A stretch of 64,000 bases of DNA from assembly GCA_947169395.1 (NCBI GenBank), contig CAMVPJ010000001.1:1-64000 (forward strand), given 5' to 3'. This document shows positions 1 to 6,982 of this stretch, piece after piece. The stretch is from an uncultured Caryophanales bacterium (lineage in GTDB: Bacteria > Bacillota_I > Bacilli_A > RF39 > UBA660). Every line of letters begins with the position of its first letter. Positions within the stretch are counted from its first letter, which is position 1. The notes under the pieces were generated by a model, which saw only the letters and a program-made list of their open reading frames with translations, ran no database searches and was not told where the DNA came from. Position numbers and translations under genes: made by a program.

Positions 1-70
1 TTGCCATAAACAATTATATTATGTCGATTTATCCTAGTCGGATGATTTTATCCTGGTTTCGTTAAATTTA

Positions 71-101
71 TTGCTCATTTTATTAATTTGTGTGCTATAA
101 T
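71..101 (+). promoter_or_regulatory. Promoter of the structured RNA candidate
   Basis: A TATAAT box (96-101) is preceded by TGC, giving a TG-extended -10. A weak -35 (TTGCTC, 71-76) lies 19 bases upstream. The same TGTGC-TATAAT string recurs in the promoter of the secretion locus at 1539-1549. Transcription would start near 108, well ahead of the peptidase gene. Confidence 0.6.
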
Positions 102-107
102 TTAATT

Positions 108-265
108 AGTGTGAGGGGATGTTATACATTCTTTCATTGGGAGATGGTAGTCCCAGCCTAGCTTCGGCGGTCACAATTAATGTGATACACAAAATAGAAG
201 GCCACTTGCTTAATTATAATTAGGCTGCTACTAATGTAACTTGTTATTAATAAGTTCCTTTTTTT
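108..265 (+). ncRNA. Structured RNA or leader, family not recognised
   Basis: About 160 bases lie between a promoter and a terminator and do not code. They can fold as a rod: 121-130 pairs with 233-240, GTAG (147-150) with CTAC (228-231), and AGCCTA (155-160) with TAGGCT (221-226). Internal hairpins sit at 138-155 (TGGGA/TCCCA), 156-170 (UUCG loop) and 171-185 (TCACA/TGTGA). A rod with bubbles resembles 6S RNA. The terminator placed just before the peptidase ribosome-binding site instead fits a riboswitch or attenuator. I could not match it to a known riboswitch consensus. Confidence 0.5.
238..265 (+). terminator. Terminator between RNA candidate and peptidase gene
   Basis: AACTT (238-242) pairs with AAGTT (252-256), extendable with a G-U pair, and is followed by seven T residues. 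It ends only a few bases before the ribosome-binding site at 271, so it could act as a conditional attenuator or as the end of a separate small RNA. Confidence 0.55.
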
Positions 266-281
266 GTATCGGAGGAAAAAA

Positions 282-980
282 ATGAGATTATTTTTAAATG
301 GCGGCGGTTGTGGTAAACAAACATTATTAACATATGCAGAAATAAATAAAATAATTGATCATAATAAATCAGTATTATATATACCACTAGCAATGAATGA
401 AGAAGATCACCCTTATAATAGTTGCTATGAGTGGATTAAAGAAGAAATATCAAGTATAGATATTCCTAATATAGAAATGGTAAGATCATTTGAAGAATTA
501 GAAAAAAAGGATTTAGATAAGTATTCATTAATTTATATTGGTGGAGGGAATACTTATAAATTATTAAATGGTATTAAGACAACAAAGATTTATGATAAAT
601 TAAAAAAATACATATTAAATGATGGAATAGTATATGGTAGTTCTGCAGGAGCAGTTATCTTTGGGAAAAGTATTAATGTTATAGAAGTAATGGATAAAAA
701 TGAAATTAATTTAACTGATACAAAAGGATTTAATTGTTTAAGTGATATTTCTATATTTGTTCATTATACTAACTATAGGTCAAAACTTTCAGAAGAAGAA
801 AATAAAATGTTAACAGAAAAATATACTGATTTTATTACTAAGTATACTAGTGATAATGAAAAGGTAATTGCTATTCCAGAAGAGGATACTATTTTCTTTG
901 ATGGTGAAAACATAAGAGTAATAGGAGAATTACCATATTATGTTTTTGAAAATGGTAAAAAAGAAAAAATAGAATTATAA
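282..980 (+). CDS. Peptidase family S51 (dipeptidase E-like)
   Basis: A 232-residue cytoplasmic serine peptidase of the dipeptidase E / cyanophycinase fold. The nucleophile motif GSSAGA lies in the middle of the protein, an IGGGNTYKLL glycine-rich loop precedes it, and a histidine in FVHYTNYR fits the catalytic His. Family members release N-terminal Asp from dipeptides or cleave related isoaspartyl bonds; the substrate here is unknown. I chose ATG 282 because GGAGG sits at 271-275; an in-frame TTG at 264 lies inside the terminator. It may be controlled by the structured leader just upstream, and a strong terminator follows. Confidence 0.8.
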   Translation: MRLFLNGGGCGKQTLLTYAEINKIIDHNKSVLYIPLAMNEEDHPYNSCYEWIKEEISSIDIPNIEMVRSFEELEKKDLDKYSLIYIGGGNTYKLLNGIKTTKIYDKLKKYILNDGIVYGSSAGAVIFGKSINVIEVMDKNEINLTDTKGFNCLSDISIFVHYTNYRSKLSEEENKMLTEKYTDFITKYTSDNEKVIAIPEEDTIFFDGENIRVIGELPYYVFENGKKEKIEL

Positions 981-1005
981 AGTATAATATAATATATTAT
1001 ATTTT

Positions 1006-1050
1006 AGACTGTTGATAAAAAACAAAAAGTTTTATTTAACAGTCTTTTGT
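1006..1050 (+). terminator. Terminator of the S51 peptidase gene
   Basis: AGACTGTT (1006-1013) and AACAGTCT (1038-1045) form a perfect 8-bp stem. An inner TAAAA/TTTTA pairing is possible in the loop, and TTTTGTTT follows. Confidence 0.75.
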
Positions 1051-1275
1051 TTAAAAAATATTTAATATAATCGAATTACGCTTGATAATTCATTCTCATA
1101 AAATAAATTATTAACATAAATGTATTACATTATCAATTTTGTATTATACTAAAGATATAAATGAACTAAGTGATTTTGAAATGATTGTTGTTTAATCGGT
1201 GCATATTAAGAAAATTTACTTAATAGAAGCATCTGAAGCAAACATTTAATATGTAGTTGTAGATGAGTAGGAGAG

Positions 1276-1323
1276 ATTGCTAATATTACTGGATTAAGTA
1301 AAGAAAAAATTGAAAAATTATAA
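1276..1323 (+). pseudogene. Possible remnant of an Rpn/PD-(D/E)XK transposase-family nuclease
   Basis: The frame reads IANITGLSKEKIEKL and then stop. This closely resembles the typical C-terminal tail (ISKITGLSKEEIEKL type) of Rpn/YhgA-like recombination-promoting nucleases. The frame breaks directly upstream and no nuclease core is recognisable, so it is at most a relic. A terminator follows at 1341. The match rests on only 15 residues and could be chance. Confidence 0.4.
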
Positions 1324-1340
1324 TATGTAGATTTTATAGG

Positions 1341-1363
1341 GATAGGTGGATACCTATCTTTTT
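1341..1363 (+). terminator. Terminator after the relic
   Basis: GATAGGT (1341-1347) and ACCTATC (1352-1358) form a perfect 7-bp stem with a 4-base loop, followed by TTTTTG. Confidence 0.7.
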
Positions 1364-1520
1364 GAGTATTACAAAAATATTTTATAAAGATGAATTTTAA
1401 TTATTAAAACATTGTGTTCTCTAAACCTTTGTAGCACACCAATTCCATTAAAAATTACAATAAAAATACAACATTTTACATTATTTTTACATAAAAACAC
1501 ATAATAAAATTGTAATATTA

Positions 1521-1549
1521 TTGAATTTAAAGGTGATATGTGCTATAAT
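1521..1549 (+). promoter_or_regulatory. Main promoter of the T4SS locus
   Basis: TTGAAT (1521-1526), a 17-base spacer and TATAAT (1544-1549), with a TG-extended -10. The predicted start is near 1556, followed by a strong AGGAGGTGA ribosome-binding site (1563-1571) for the first gene. Confidence 0.8.
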
Positions 1550-1578
1550 CTAATAAAAATACAGGAGGTGATTATTGA

Positions 1579-1773
1579 ATGAAAGAAGCAACTGGAGAAG
1601 GAAGTATGACAATTATCACAATTGTTATTATTGCAGCATTAGTTTTAGCTGCTGCTGTTGTTATTGGTGTAATGATGAACCAAGCTAACACTAAAGCATC
1701 AGATGATATAGGCTATAAACCGAATGATGCATTGCAACAGAAAATAGAAGATGGGATTAATAAAACTCCCTAA
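1579..1773 (+). CDS. Small single-span membrane protein 1 (pseudopilin-like?)
   Basis: A 64-residue protein: a short polar head MKEATGEGSM, one hydrophobic helix (about residues 10-32) and a polar tail. The head is shared with the next three genes (MK[ED][AS][TV]G...), so the four form a family. The layout of a short charged leader directly before a hydrophobic helix recalls type IV or Tad-type pseudopilins, but the canonical G/xxxxE site is absent. It is the first gene of the secretion locus with the strongest ribosome-binding site, so it may be made in excess. The function is unknown. Confidence 0.75.
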   Translation: MKEATGEGSMTIITIVIIAALVLAAAVVIGVMMNQANTKASDDIGYKPNDALQQKIEDGINKTP

Positions 1774-1788
1774 TAATCTAGTTTAAAG

Positions 1789-1806
1789 CGCAAATTTGTG
1801 TTTGCG
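1789..1806 (+). promoter_or_regulatory. Intercistronic hairpin after the first T4SS gene
   Basis: CGCAAA/TTTGCG forms a 6-bp stem, and ACAAG/CTTGT can form a second one at 1809-1843. There is no clean T-tract directly behind the first stem. It may protect the 3' end of the first message or partly attenuate the operon. Confidence 0.3.
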
Positions 1807-1870
1807 TTACAAGGGAAATAATTTGTTATTTTGTTTTTCTTGTAATACAAATATGATTAGGAGATGAAAT

Positions 1871-2092
1871 ATGAAAGAAGCTGTAGGAGAAACATCTATG
1901 ACAATAGTGACAATAGTATTAGTAGCTGCTACCATAGGTGTATTAATCGGAATAATTGCAACATTGATTGGAAACCAGGGTAAAAGAGCAAGATGTGAGA
2001 ATTTTGGTTATTCTTACACAGGTGGAAAATGCATGAATGGAAGTCAGGAGTGTAAATATAATAAAGACATTGATGATTATATTTGTGGGTGA
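1871..2092 (+). CDS. Small single-span membrane protein 2
   Basis: A 73-residue protein with the head MKEAVGETSMTI, one hydrophobic helix (about residues 10-33) and a short extracellular tail with four cysteines (RCENFGY, GKCMNG, QECKY, YICG) that could form two disulfides. It is a paralogue of the preceding gene by its N-terminus. TTAGGAGATGAAAT provides the ribosome-binding site. The cysteine-bearing tail matches a general trend in this locus toward disulfide-rich exported parts. The function is unknown. Confidence 0.7.
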   Translation: MKEAVGETSMTIVTIVLVAATIGVLIGIIATLIGNQGKRARCENFGYSYTGGKCMNGSQECKYNKDIDDYICG

Positions 2093-2096
2093 TTAA

Positions 2097-2609
2097 ATGA
2101 AGGAAAGTACTGGGGCAGTTTCTGCTATATATGTAGTAATTTTTTTTGTTATAATTATGTTTGGTTTTATAATTTCTACTTTGAGTTATTATAAGTCTTA
2201 TAAGATTAATAATAGTCTTACTGCTGCTATTGAAGATTATGGTGGATTTAATAGTAAATCTAAAGATGAAATTGAAAAAAGACTTACTAGTTATGGTTAT
2301 ACTAGAGGAAGTAGAGATTGTGTTGTTTCTGATCATGATTTTAATAATGGTGTTAGATTAGTTAAATCTGATGGTTCTATTATTGATGATAAACGTTCTG
2401 CTTCTGTTGGTGAATTAGACTACAAAGGTTACTGTGTATATATTCTTAATGATAAAACAAGTGATACTGGTATAAAGTATGAATACTATAGTTATAAGGT
2501 TACTACTAGTATGACTTTAGATTTTGGTTTATTTGATTTTAATTTACCTATAAAGATGTCTTCGCATACATCTACTATGTATAGTTGCTATGGAATAAGT
2601 TGTTTATAG
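2097..2609 (+). CDS. Membrane-anchored protein 3 of the MKE-head family
   Basis: A 170-residue protein with head MKESTGAVSA, an N-terminal membrane helix (about residues 9-30) and a 140-residue outer domain with cysteines near residues 78, 113, 165 and 169. The overall shape, an N-terminal helix plus a globular beta-rich domain, resembles a minor pilin or TadE-like pseudopilin. It begins 5 bases after the previous stop, so translation is probably coupled. I do not recognise the outer domain. Confidence 0.7.
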   Translation: MKESTGAVSAIYVVIFFVIIMFGFIISTLSYYKSYKINNSLTAAIEDYGGFNSKSKDEIEKRLTSYGYTRGSRDCVVSDHDFNNGVRLVKSDGSIIDDKRSASVGELDYKGYCVYILNDKTSDTGIKYEYYSYKVTTSMTLDFGLFDFNLPIKMSSHTSTMYSCYGISCL

Positions 2610-2626
2610 TATTTTGGAGGTGACGC

Positions 2627-3124
2627 ATGAAGGATGCGGTAGGTAGTACTATGCTTGTATATATTGTTATTATTGTAGTAGGTATAGTAGGTTCTATTCT
2701 TATTGCATCTAACATGTATACTAGTGCATATAAGGCTAAAAATAATATAGTTAGTATTATTGATAGATATTATATGGTTAATGGTAATACTAACTGTTTT
2801 GGTGATGCTGGTAATTGTATTACTAGTATTAATACTACTTTGAAGAATATGGGATATCATACTAGCGTTGATTGTAGTAAGTATGAGACTAAAGTTTTAT
2901 CTAAGATTAAGAATGATGAAGATGGGAATTCTTTAGTAAGTGTATCACGTATATATGAAGATTCTAAAGATAAAGGATATTGTATATATAAAATAAAATA
3001 TAGTGATAATTCTTACTATTACACAGTTGTTACATTTAGCCATTTAAATATTAATATTCTTGAAATTGGTAGTTTGTTTTCTACACCTGTATATGGGGAG
3101 ACTAGAACGTTTTATAATGGTTAG
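2627..3124 (+). CDS. Membrane-anchored protein 4 of the MKE-head family
   Basis: A 165-residue protein with head MKDAVGST, an N-terminal helix (about residues 8-28) and an outer domain with several cysteines. It is a shape and N-terminal paralogue of the preceding gene. The alternating basic/polar stretch after the helix (YTSAYKAKNNIVSIIDRYY) is like the alpha-1 spine of pilin-type proteins. GGAGGTGACGC gives a strong ribosome-binding site. The CpaE-like gene follows 8 bases later, which fits a Tad/pilus-like role for the group. Confidence 0.7.
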   Translation: MKDAVGSTMLVYIVIIVVGIVGSILIASNMYTSAYKAKNNIVSIIDRYYMVNGNTNCFGDAGNCITSINTTLKNMGYHTSVDCSKYETKVLSKIKNDEDGNSLVSVSRIYEDSKDKGYCIYKIKYSDNSYYYTVVTFSHLNINILEIGSLFSTPVYGETRTFYNG

Positions 3125-3132
3125 GAGAGATT

Positions 3133-4017
3133 ATGAATATAGTAATTGAGAATTTAAATAGTAATATTATTAATGGTATATCTATTGCGACTATTAAAAG
3201 GTTAAGTGGAGTGTATGATGTAGGTACTTTATTTAATGAGATTAGTTCACTAACTTATGAGAAAGCTATTATAGATATTACTGCTATTAATAATTATACA
3301 GATATTAATACATTAAAGAGTTTAATTAGTTTTATTAAGAGTGATAAACTTATACTTGTAATATGTAAGGATAATGTATCAGATGAATACTTGAAAAGCA
3401 TTATTGAAATTGGTATTTATAATATTGCTTATACATCTGAACATATAGTAGAGTTATATAGTAGTCCAAATAACTACGAAGATGCAATAATACTAATTAA
3501 TAAGAGTACGAAGACTACTAAGATAATAGGGTTTAAGAATATTACTAAACATGCAGGATCTACTACATTAATATATATATTAAAGAAACATTTAGATAAA
3601 TATCGTAAAGTTTTAGCGCTTGAGATAAATAAATTAGATTTTAATTTCTTTTATAATAAAGAGATGATCTCTATTCAAGATAATGCAGTAGATATGACTT
3701 TAGAAAAATATGGTAATCAAGATATTATATTAATAGACTTGAATAATTCTAAAAATGCTATAAAGTATTGTGATGAGATTATTTATTTAGTTGAACCAAC
3801 AATGATTCGTATAAATGAATCTATGATGATTGATCCTACTATTTTTAATTCGCTTAGGGATAAGAAAGTCATTTTAAATAAATGTCCATTATCTGGAGAT
3901 GAGATTAAAGAGTTTCAAGGAGAATCTCATATAAAACCATATTATATATTGCCAATGTTGAATGAAAGAAAAAATAGTGATATAATAAATAGTCTAATTT
4001 ATAAATTAAAGTTATAG
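3133..4017 (+). CDS. CpaE/TadZ-like protein with degenerate P-loop
   Basis: A 294-residue soluble protein. The N-terminal 115 residues look like a receiver-type alpha/beta domain (LILVICKDNVSDEYLKS, then IYNIAYTSEHIV). The C-terminal part has a MinD/ParA-like layout (IIGFKN, KHAGSTTL, then IILIDLNNS and IIYLVEPT). The Walker A position reads KHAGSTTL where a working site would read KGGxGKTT, so the signature Lys is replaced and ATP hydrolysis is doubtful. TadZ/CpaE proteins place pilus machines at their cell site; I infer a localisation or scaffold role for the adjacent secretion system. Confidence 0.6.
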   Translation: MNIVIENLNSNIINGISIATIKRLSGVYDVGTLFNEISSLTYEKAIIDITAINNYTDINTLKSLISFIKSDKLILVICKDNVSDEYLKSIIEIGIYNIAYTSEHIVELYSSPNNYEDAIILINKSTKTTKIIGFKNITKHAGSTTLIYILKKHLDKYRKVLALEINKLDFNFFYNKEMISIQDNAVDMTLEKYGNQDIILIDLNNSKNAIKYCDEIIYLVEPTMIRINESMMIDPTIFNSLRDKKVILNKCPLSGDEIKEFQGESHIKPYYILPMLNERKNSDIINSLIYKLKL

Positions 4018-4025
4018 GGGGAATT

Positions 4026-4499
4026 ATGAAGAAAATATATATATTATTTGCAATTGTTTCACTCTTTATGATACAATTAACTTGTATAAATTCTGTTTAT
4101 GCAGCAGATGATGGAAATGTTGATATTGACCAAGATTATTCTAACTTAAATACAGGTAAAGTAAGTTGTGGAGATGGCATGGTTAAAAATATACCTACTA
4201 GTATTACTAAGACTGTTAATGTTGCCTATAAAATTATTCAAGTAGTTGTACCTATTATACTCGTTGTAATGGGAATGATTACGCTAGTCAAATCTATTAC
4301 TGCTGGTAAAGAGGATGAAATTAAAAAAGCTCAAATGGCTTTTGTTAAAAAGTTAATTGCAGGTGCGCTTGTATTCTTTGTGTTTGTAATTGTAAAACTT
4401 ATTGTTAGTGTTGTTGCAGACGGTAGTGATAAAGCAAATATTATGAAGTGTGCGGATTGCTTTTTAAATAATAAAAGCTGTGTTGCCGAAAGTGAGTAG
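4026..4499 (+). CDS. VirB2/TrbC-like pilin, paralogue 1
   Basis: A 157-residue protein with a signal peptide (about 1-27, ending VYAA), then two membrane helices (about 56-80 and 108-130) joined by a conserved cytoplasmic loop GKEDEIKKAQ...FVKKLI, and a cysteine-bearing tail (CADCFLNN). Signal peptide plus hydrophobic hairpin is the architecture of VirB2/TrbC conjugative pilins. At least five relatives with the same loop lie in this window. It is the first of three consecutive copies, 8 bases after the CpaE-like gene. Confidence 0.75.
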   Translation: MKKIYILFAIVSLFMIQLTCINSVYAADDGNVDIDQDYSNLNTGKVSCGDGMVKNIPTSITKTVNVAYKIIQVVVPIILVVMGMITLVKSITAGKEDEIKKAQMAFVKKLIAGALVFFVFVIVKLIVSVVADGSDKANIMKCADCFLNNKSCVAESE

Positions 4500-4504
4500 G
4501 TGTT

Positions 4505-4897
4505 ATGAAAAGAAATTTAAAATATTTAGTTGTATTTATTATACTGTTTACTACAAATAGAGTACATGCTGCAACGTATGTTGATTGTGGTAGTGTTAAA
4601 CATTTGCCTTATAAGGTACTACAAATATCTAATACTGTTATTAATATAATGCAAATTGCTGTTCCAATTATATTAATACTATTAGGGTCAATTGATTTTG
4701 TAAAAGCAGTATCATCACAAAAAGAAGATGATATAAAAAAAGCTCAAGGTATGTTTATAAAAAGGTTAATCTTAGGTGCCTTAGTATTCTTTATAGTAGT
4801 AATTGTAAAATTATTGTTAAGTGCGATAGGCGCAAATGATGATGGAATTTGGGGATGCGTTGAATGTTTTGTGAACAATGCAAGTAATTGTAAATAA
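4505..4897 (+). CDS. VirB2/TrbC-like pilin, paralogue 2
   Basis: A 130-residue protein with a signal peptide (about 1-22, ending VHAA) and the same two-helix hairpin: IMQIAVPIILILLGSIDFVKAV, loop KEDDIKKAQGMFIKRLI, second helix, then a tail with CVECFVNN. The loop is the most conserved part, as in its neighbours. It starts 5 bases after the previous stop. The mature part would be about 108 residues, within the usual range of VirB2-type subunits. Confidence 0.75.
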   Translation: MKRNLKYLVVFIILFTTNRVHAATYVDCGSVKHLPYKVLQISNTVINIMQIAVPIILILLGSIDFVKAVSSQKEDDIKKAQGMFIKRLILGALVFFIVVIVKLLLSAIGANDDGIWGCVECFVNNASNCK

Positions 4898-4910
4898 AAG
4901 GAGTGTATAT

Positions 4911-5333
4911 ATGAAGAAAAAATTAAGTTATTTATTATTATTAGTTGTTTGTAGTTTTATGGCCGGACAAGTATATGCAGCAAATATTGCTGGATGTGAT
5001 TCTTTTTTAGGTAAGAATCTAGCAATTGATGAGAAAATTGCTAATACTGTTCATATTATTATTCTAGTTATACAAATAGTTGTACCTGTTGTTCTTGTTG
5101 TATTTGGTATGCTAGATTTAATTAAGGCAGTAATCGCTGGTAAAGAAGATGAAATTAAAAAGAATCAGATGACATTTGTAAAAAGATTAATTGCGGCAGC
5201 CATTGTATTCTTTGTATTTGTAATTGTAAAATTACTTGTTAGTTTTGTTGCAGATGATTCTAAGAATATGATGAATTGTGTTAATTGTTTTATAAATGGT
5301 ACAGGAAAGAGTTGTGCAACTAGAGCGGACTAG
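4911..5333 (+). CDS. VirB2/TrbC-like pilin, paralogue 3
   Basis: A 140-residue protein with a signal peptide (about 1-23, ending VYAA), helix 1 (VIQIVVPVVLVVFGMLDLI), loop GKEDEIKKNQMTFVKRLI, helix 2 and a CVNCFING tail. The start ATG 4911 follows AAGGAG with normal spacing; an in-frame ATG upstream at 4878 overlaps the previous gene and has no ribosome-binding site. It is nearly identical in its core to the pilin at 6488, but has a signal peptide, which that gene lacks. Confidence 0.75.
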   Translation: MKKKLSYLLLLVVCSFMAGQVYAANIAGCDSFLGKNLAIDEKIANTVHIIILVIQIVVPVVLVVFGMLDLIKAVIAGKEDEIKKNQMTFVKRLIAAAIVFFVFVIVKLLVSFVADDSKNMMNCVNCFINGTGKSCATRAD

Positions 5334-5341
5334 GTGGTTTA

Positions 5342-6427
5342 ATGAAAAAATTAGATTCAAAGTTTTTAGTAACATGCGGAGTTTTAATTTCACTACCTTT
5401 ATTGTTTATTGTGATTATGGCACTATTAAGGGGATGTAGTGGCGGTAAAAAAACTTATTCTAAATATCAAGAAATGATGGTTAGTAGTGCGAAAAGTTAT
5501 GCTAAAAGGCATAAGATGTTACCCAAAAAAGGTAAGAGTACAATTATAAAACTTGATAATTTAACTGATGATGGCATGAAAACTCCGGCTAAATCTTTAA
5601 AGGATGATAGTTGTAGTGGTAGTGTAGTTGTTAAGAATAATAGTACTAGTGAAGGTGAATATTATTCTTATATTCCGTATTTAGAGTGTGATAATTATAA
5701 AACTGAATATATAAAAGATTATTTAATTAAAGATGTTACAGATAATGGTTCTGGACTATATAAAGTAGGGGATGAATATATTTTTAAAGGTAATAAGGTT
5801 AATAACTATTTATCTTTCTATGGTACTATATATAGAATAATTAAAATAGATGCTAATGATAAATTAAAATTAATTAAAGAAAAAGCTCAGGATATGTCTT
5901 TTAACTGGGATAACAAGTATAATATTAATAAAAATGCATATACAGGTATAAACAATTATAAAGATAGTGTTATTATTGATAGATTATTATATGATTATAA
6001 AAATGATAAGACTATGAATGATGATACTAGAGGAAAAATGTTACCTCACAGTGTTTGTATAGGTAAAAGGTCTATTAACGATTTAAGTTTAGGTATTACT
6101 ACAGAGTGTAGCGAAACTGTAGCTAACCAATTAATTAGTTTACCTAGTATAACTGATTTTACACAAGCAAGTTATGATGTAAATTGTAAAGAGTTAGGTG
6201 ATATGTCTTGTACGAATTATAATTATTTTGCAAACTTTATGGATTATAGTTGGACAGTTGATACTGTATCTGAAGATGATTCTGTTGCATATTTAATTAA
6301 TTCAATTGGTGTTGAACTGGAAGAAGCTAGTGCTTATCAGAGATATCACTGGGTTATATATATAGATTCTGAGGAATTATATACATCTGGTACTGGTACT
6401 GAAAAAGATCCGTATATAATAAAATAA
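5342..6427 (+). CDS. Large exported protein of the T4SS locus, single N-terminal anchor
   Basis: A 361-residue protein with one membrane helix (about 9-30) followed by GCSGGK and a long outer region with about nine cysteines. The segment YGTIYRIIKIDANDKLKLIK followed by a WDN motif resembles a module I know from many Firmicute pilin-like and surface proteins (NxxWRIVGIxxxxxxKLI type). It sits between pilin genes and could be a minor or tip subunit. The GC after the helix is not a clear lipobox. The function is inferred from position only. Confidence 0.6.
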   Translation: MKKLDSKFLVTCGVLISLPLLFIVIMALLRGCSGGKKTYSKYQEMMVSSAKSYAKRHKMLPKKGKSTIIKLDNLTDDGMKTPAKSLKDDSCSGSVVVKNNSTSEGEYYSYIPYLECDNYKTEYIKDYLIKDVTDNGSGLYKVGDEYIFKGNKVNNYLSFYGTIYRIIKIDANDKLKLIKEKAQDMSFNWDNKYNINKNAYTGINNYKDSVIIDRLLYDYKNDKTMNDDTRGKMLPHSVCIGKRSINDLSLGITTECSETVANQLISLPSITDFTQASYDVNCKELGDMSCTNYNYFANFMDYSWTVDTVSEDDSVAYLINSIGVELEEASAYQRYHWVIYIDSEELYTSGTGTEKDPYIIK

Positions 6428-6433
6428 CTTATA

Positions 6434-6462
6434 TTGACAAAATTATTATTAAGATATATAAT
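6434..6462 (+). promoter_or_regulatory. Consensus promoter of the insulated pilin gene
   Basis: TTGACA (6434-6439), exactly 17 bases, TATAAT (6457-6462): a perfect sigma-70/sigma-A consensus inside the secretion locus. It drives only the pilin gene at 6488, which has its own terminator. Confidence 0.85.
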
Positions 6463-6487
6463 TAAATTAGTTTAGGAGGAAATGTTT

Positions 6488-6880
6488 ATGTTAGAAATTT
6501 TAGCAAAAGTTGATATGGGGTTAGAGTATTCATGTGGTAACATTAATAATTTTGTATTTAGTGGTATGTTTCCATATGTAGTATCTACAATAGTAATGTT
6601 AATTAAAATTGTTGTACCAATCTTATTAATTATCTTTGGTATGTTAGATCTTGCTAAAGCAGTAATTGCTAGTAAAGAGGATGAGATTAAGAAAGCTCAA
6701 ATGACTTTTGTCAAAAGATTAATTGCTGCTGTTATTGTATTCTTTGTTGTTTCACTTGTACAATTAGTTGTAAGATTTGTTGCAGGTGGCGATGAAAACA
6801 GTATTATGGGATGCTTTAATTGCTTTGTTAATGGTAACGCTAGTGATAATGCATCGGCATCTTGTCAGTTACGTAGTTAA
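6488..6880 (+). CDS. VirB2/TrbC-like pilin, paralogue 4, probable major subunit
   Basis: A 130-residue protein without an obvious signal peptide: a short polar N-terminus, helix 1 (VVPILLIIFGMLDL), loop ASKEDEIKKAQMTFVKRLI, helix 2 (AAVIVFFVVSLVQLVV) and a CFNCFVNG tail. I start it at ATG 6488 because TAGGAGGA (6473-6480) then has 7-base spacing; ATG 6482 would sit on top of it. It has its own consensus promoter, an ideal ribosome-binding site and a strong terminator, so it can be made in far greater amounts than its neighbours, as a main pilus subunit would need. Confidence 0.8.
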   Translation: MLEILAKVDMGLEYSCGNINNFVFSGMFPYVVSTIVMLIKIVVPILLIIFGMLDLAKAVIASKEDEIKKAQMTFVKRLIAAVIVFFVVSLVQLVVRFVAGGDENSIMGCFNCFVNGNASDNASASCQLRS

Positions 6881-6884
6881 TTTT

Positions 6885-6910
6885 ACAAGCATTACATGCT
6901 TGTTTTTTTA
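6885..6910 (+). terminator. Terminator of the insulated pilin gene
   Basis: ACAAGCAT and ATGCTTGT form a perfect 8-bp stem around a 3-base loop (6885-6903), followed by seven T residues. Confidence 0.9.
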
Positions 6911-6928
6911 TGACTTTTTTGATATAAT
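6900..6928 (+). promoter_or_regulatory. Promoter of the downstream T4SS core genes
   Basis: TATAAT (6923-6928) with a TG extension (TGATATAAT) and TTGTTT (6900-6905) 17 bases upstream. The -35 overlaps the descending stem and T-tract of the pilin terminator, so transcription of virB6 onward restarts exactly where the pilin message ends. Confidence 0.65.
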
Positions 6929-6982
6929 TTCATCAGAATATAAATTGTCTAAAATTTATGTAAAAGGAAGCGGTGAATAACT

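Larger units (their letters stand above)
1051..1520. other. Non-coding, decayed stretch
   Basis: No intact gene is visible on either strand. All frames are broken by stops. The stretch holds a short remnant resembling the C-terminus of an Rpn-type nuclease (1276-1323), a terminator hairpin (1341-1363) and AT-rich filler before the promoter of the secretion locus. Confidence 0.6.

Noticed and set aside
29..66. Two similar strings (TTTATCCTAGT and TTTTATCCTGGT) near the window start as a possible operator pair
   Set aside because: Only about ten bases match, in AT-rich sequence, and there is no gene to the left to judge by.
108..265. Fluoride, manganese (yybP-ykoY), T-box or SRP RNA identity for the leader
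   Set aside because: Local resemblances such as GGGAGATGG exist, but the remaining conserved blocks of each family are missing.
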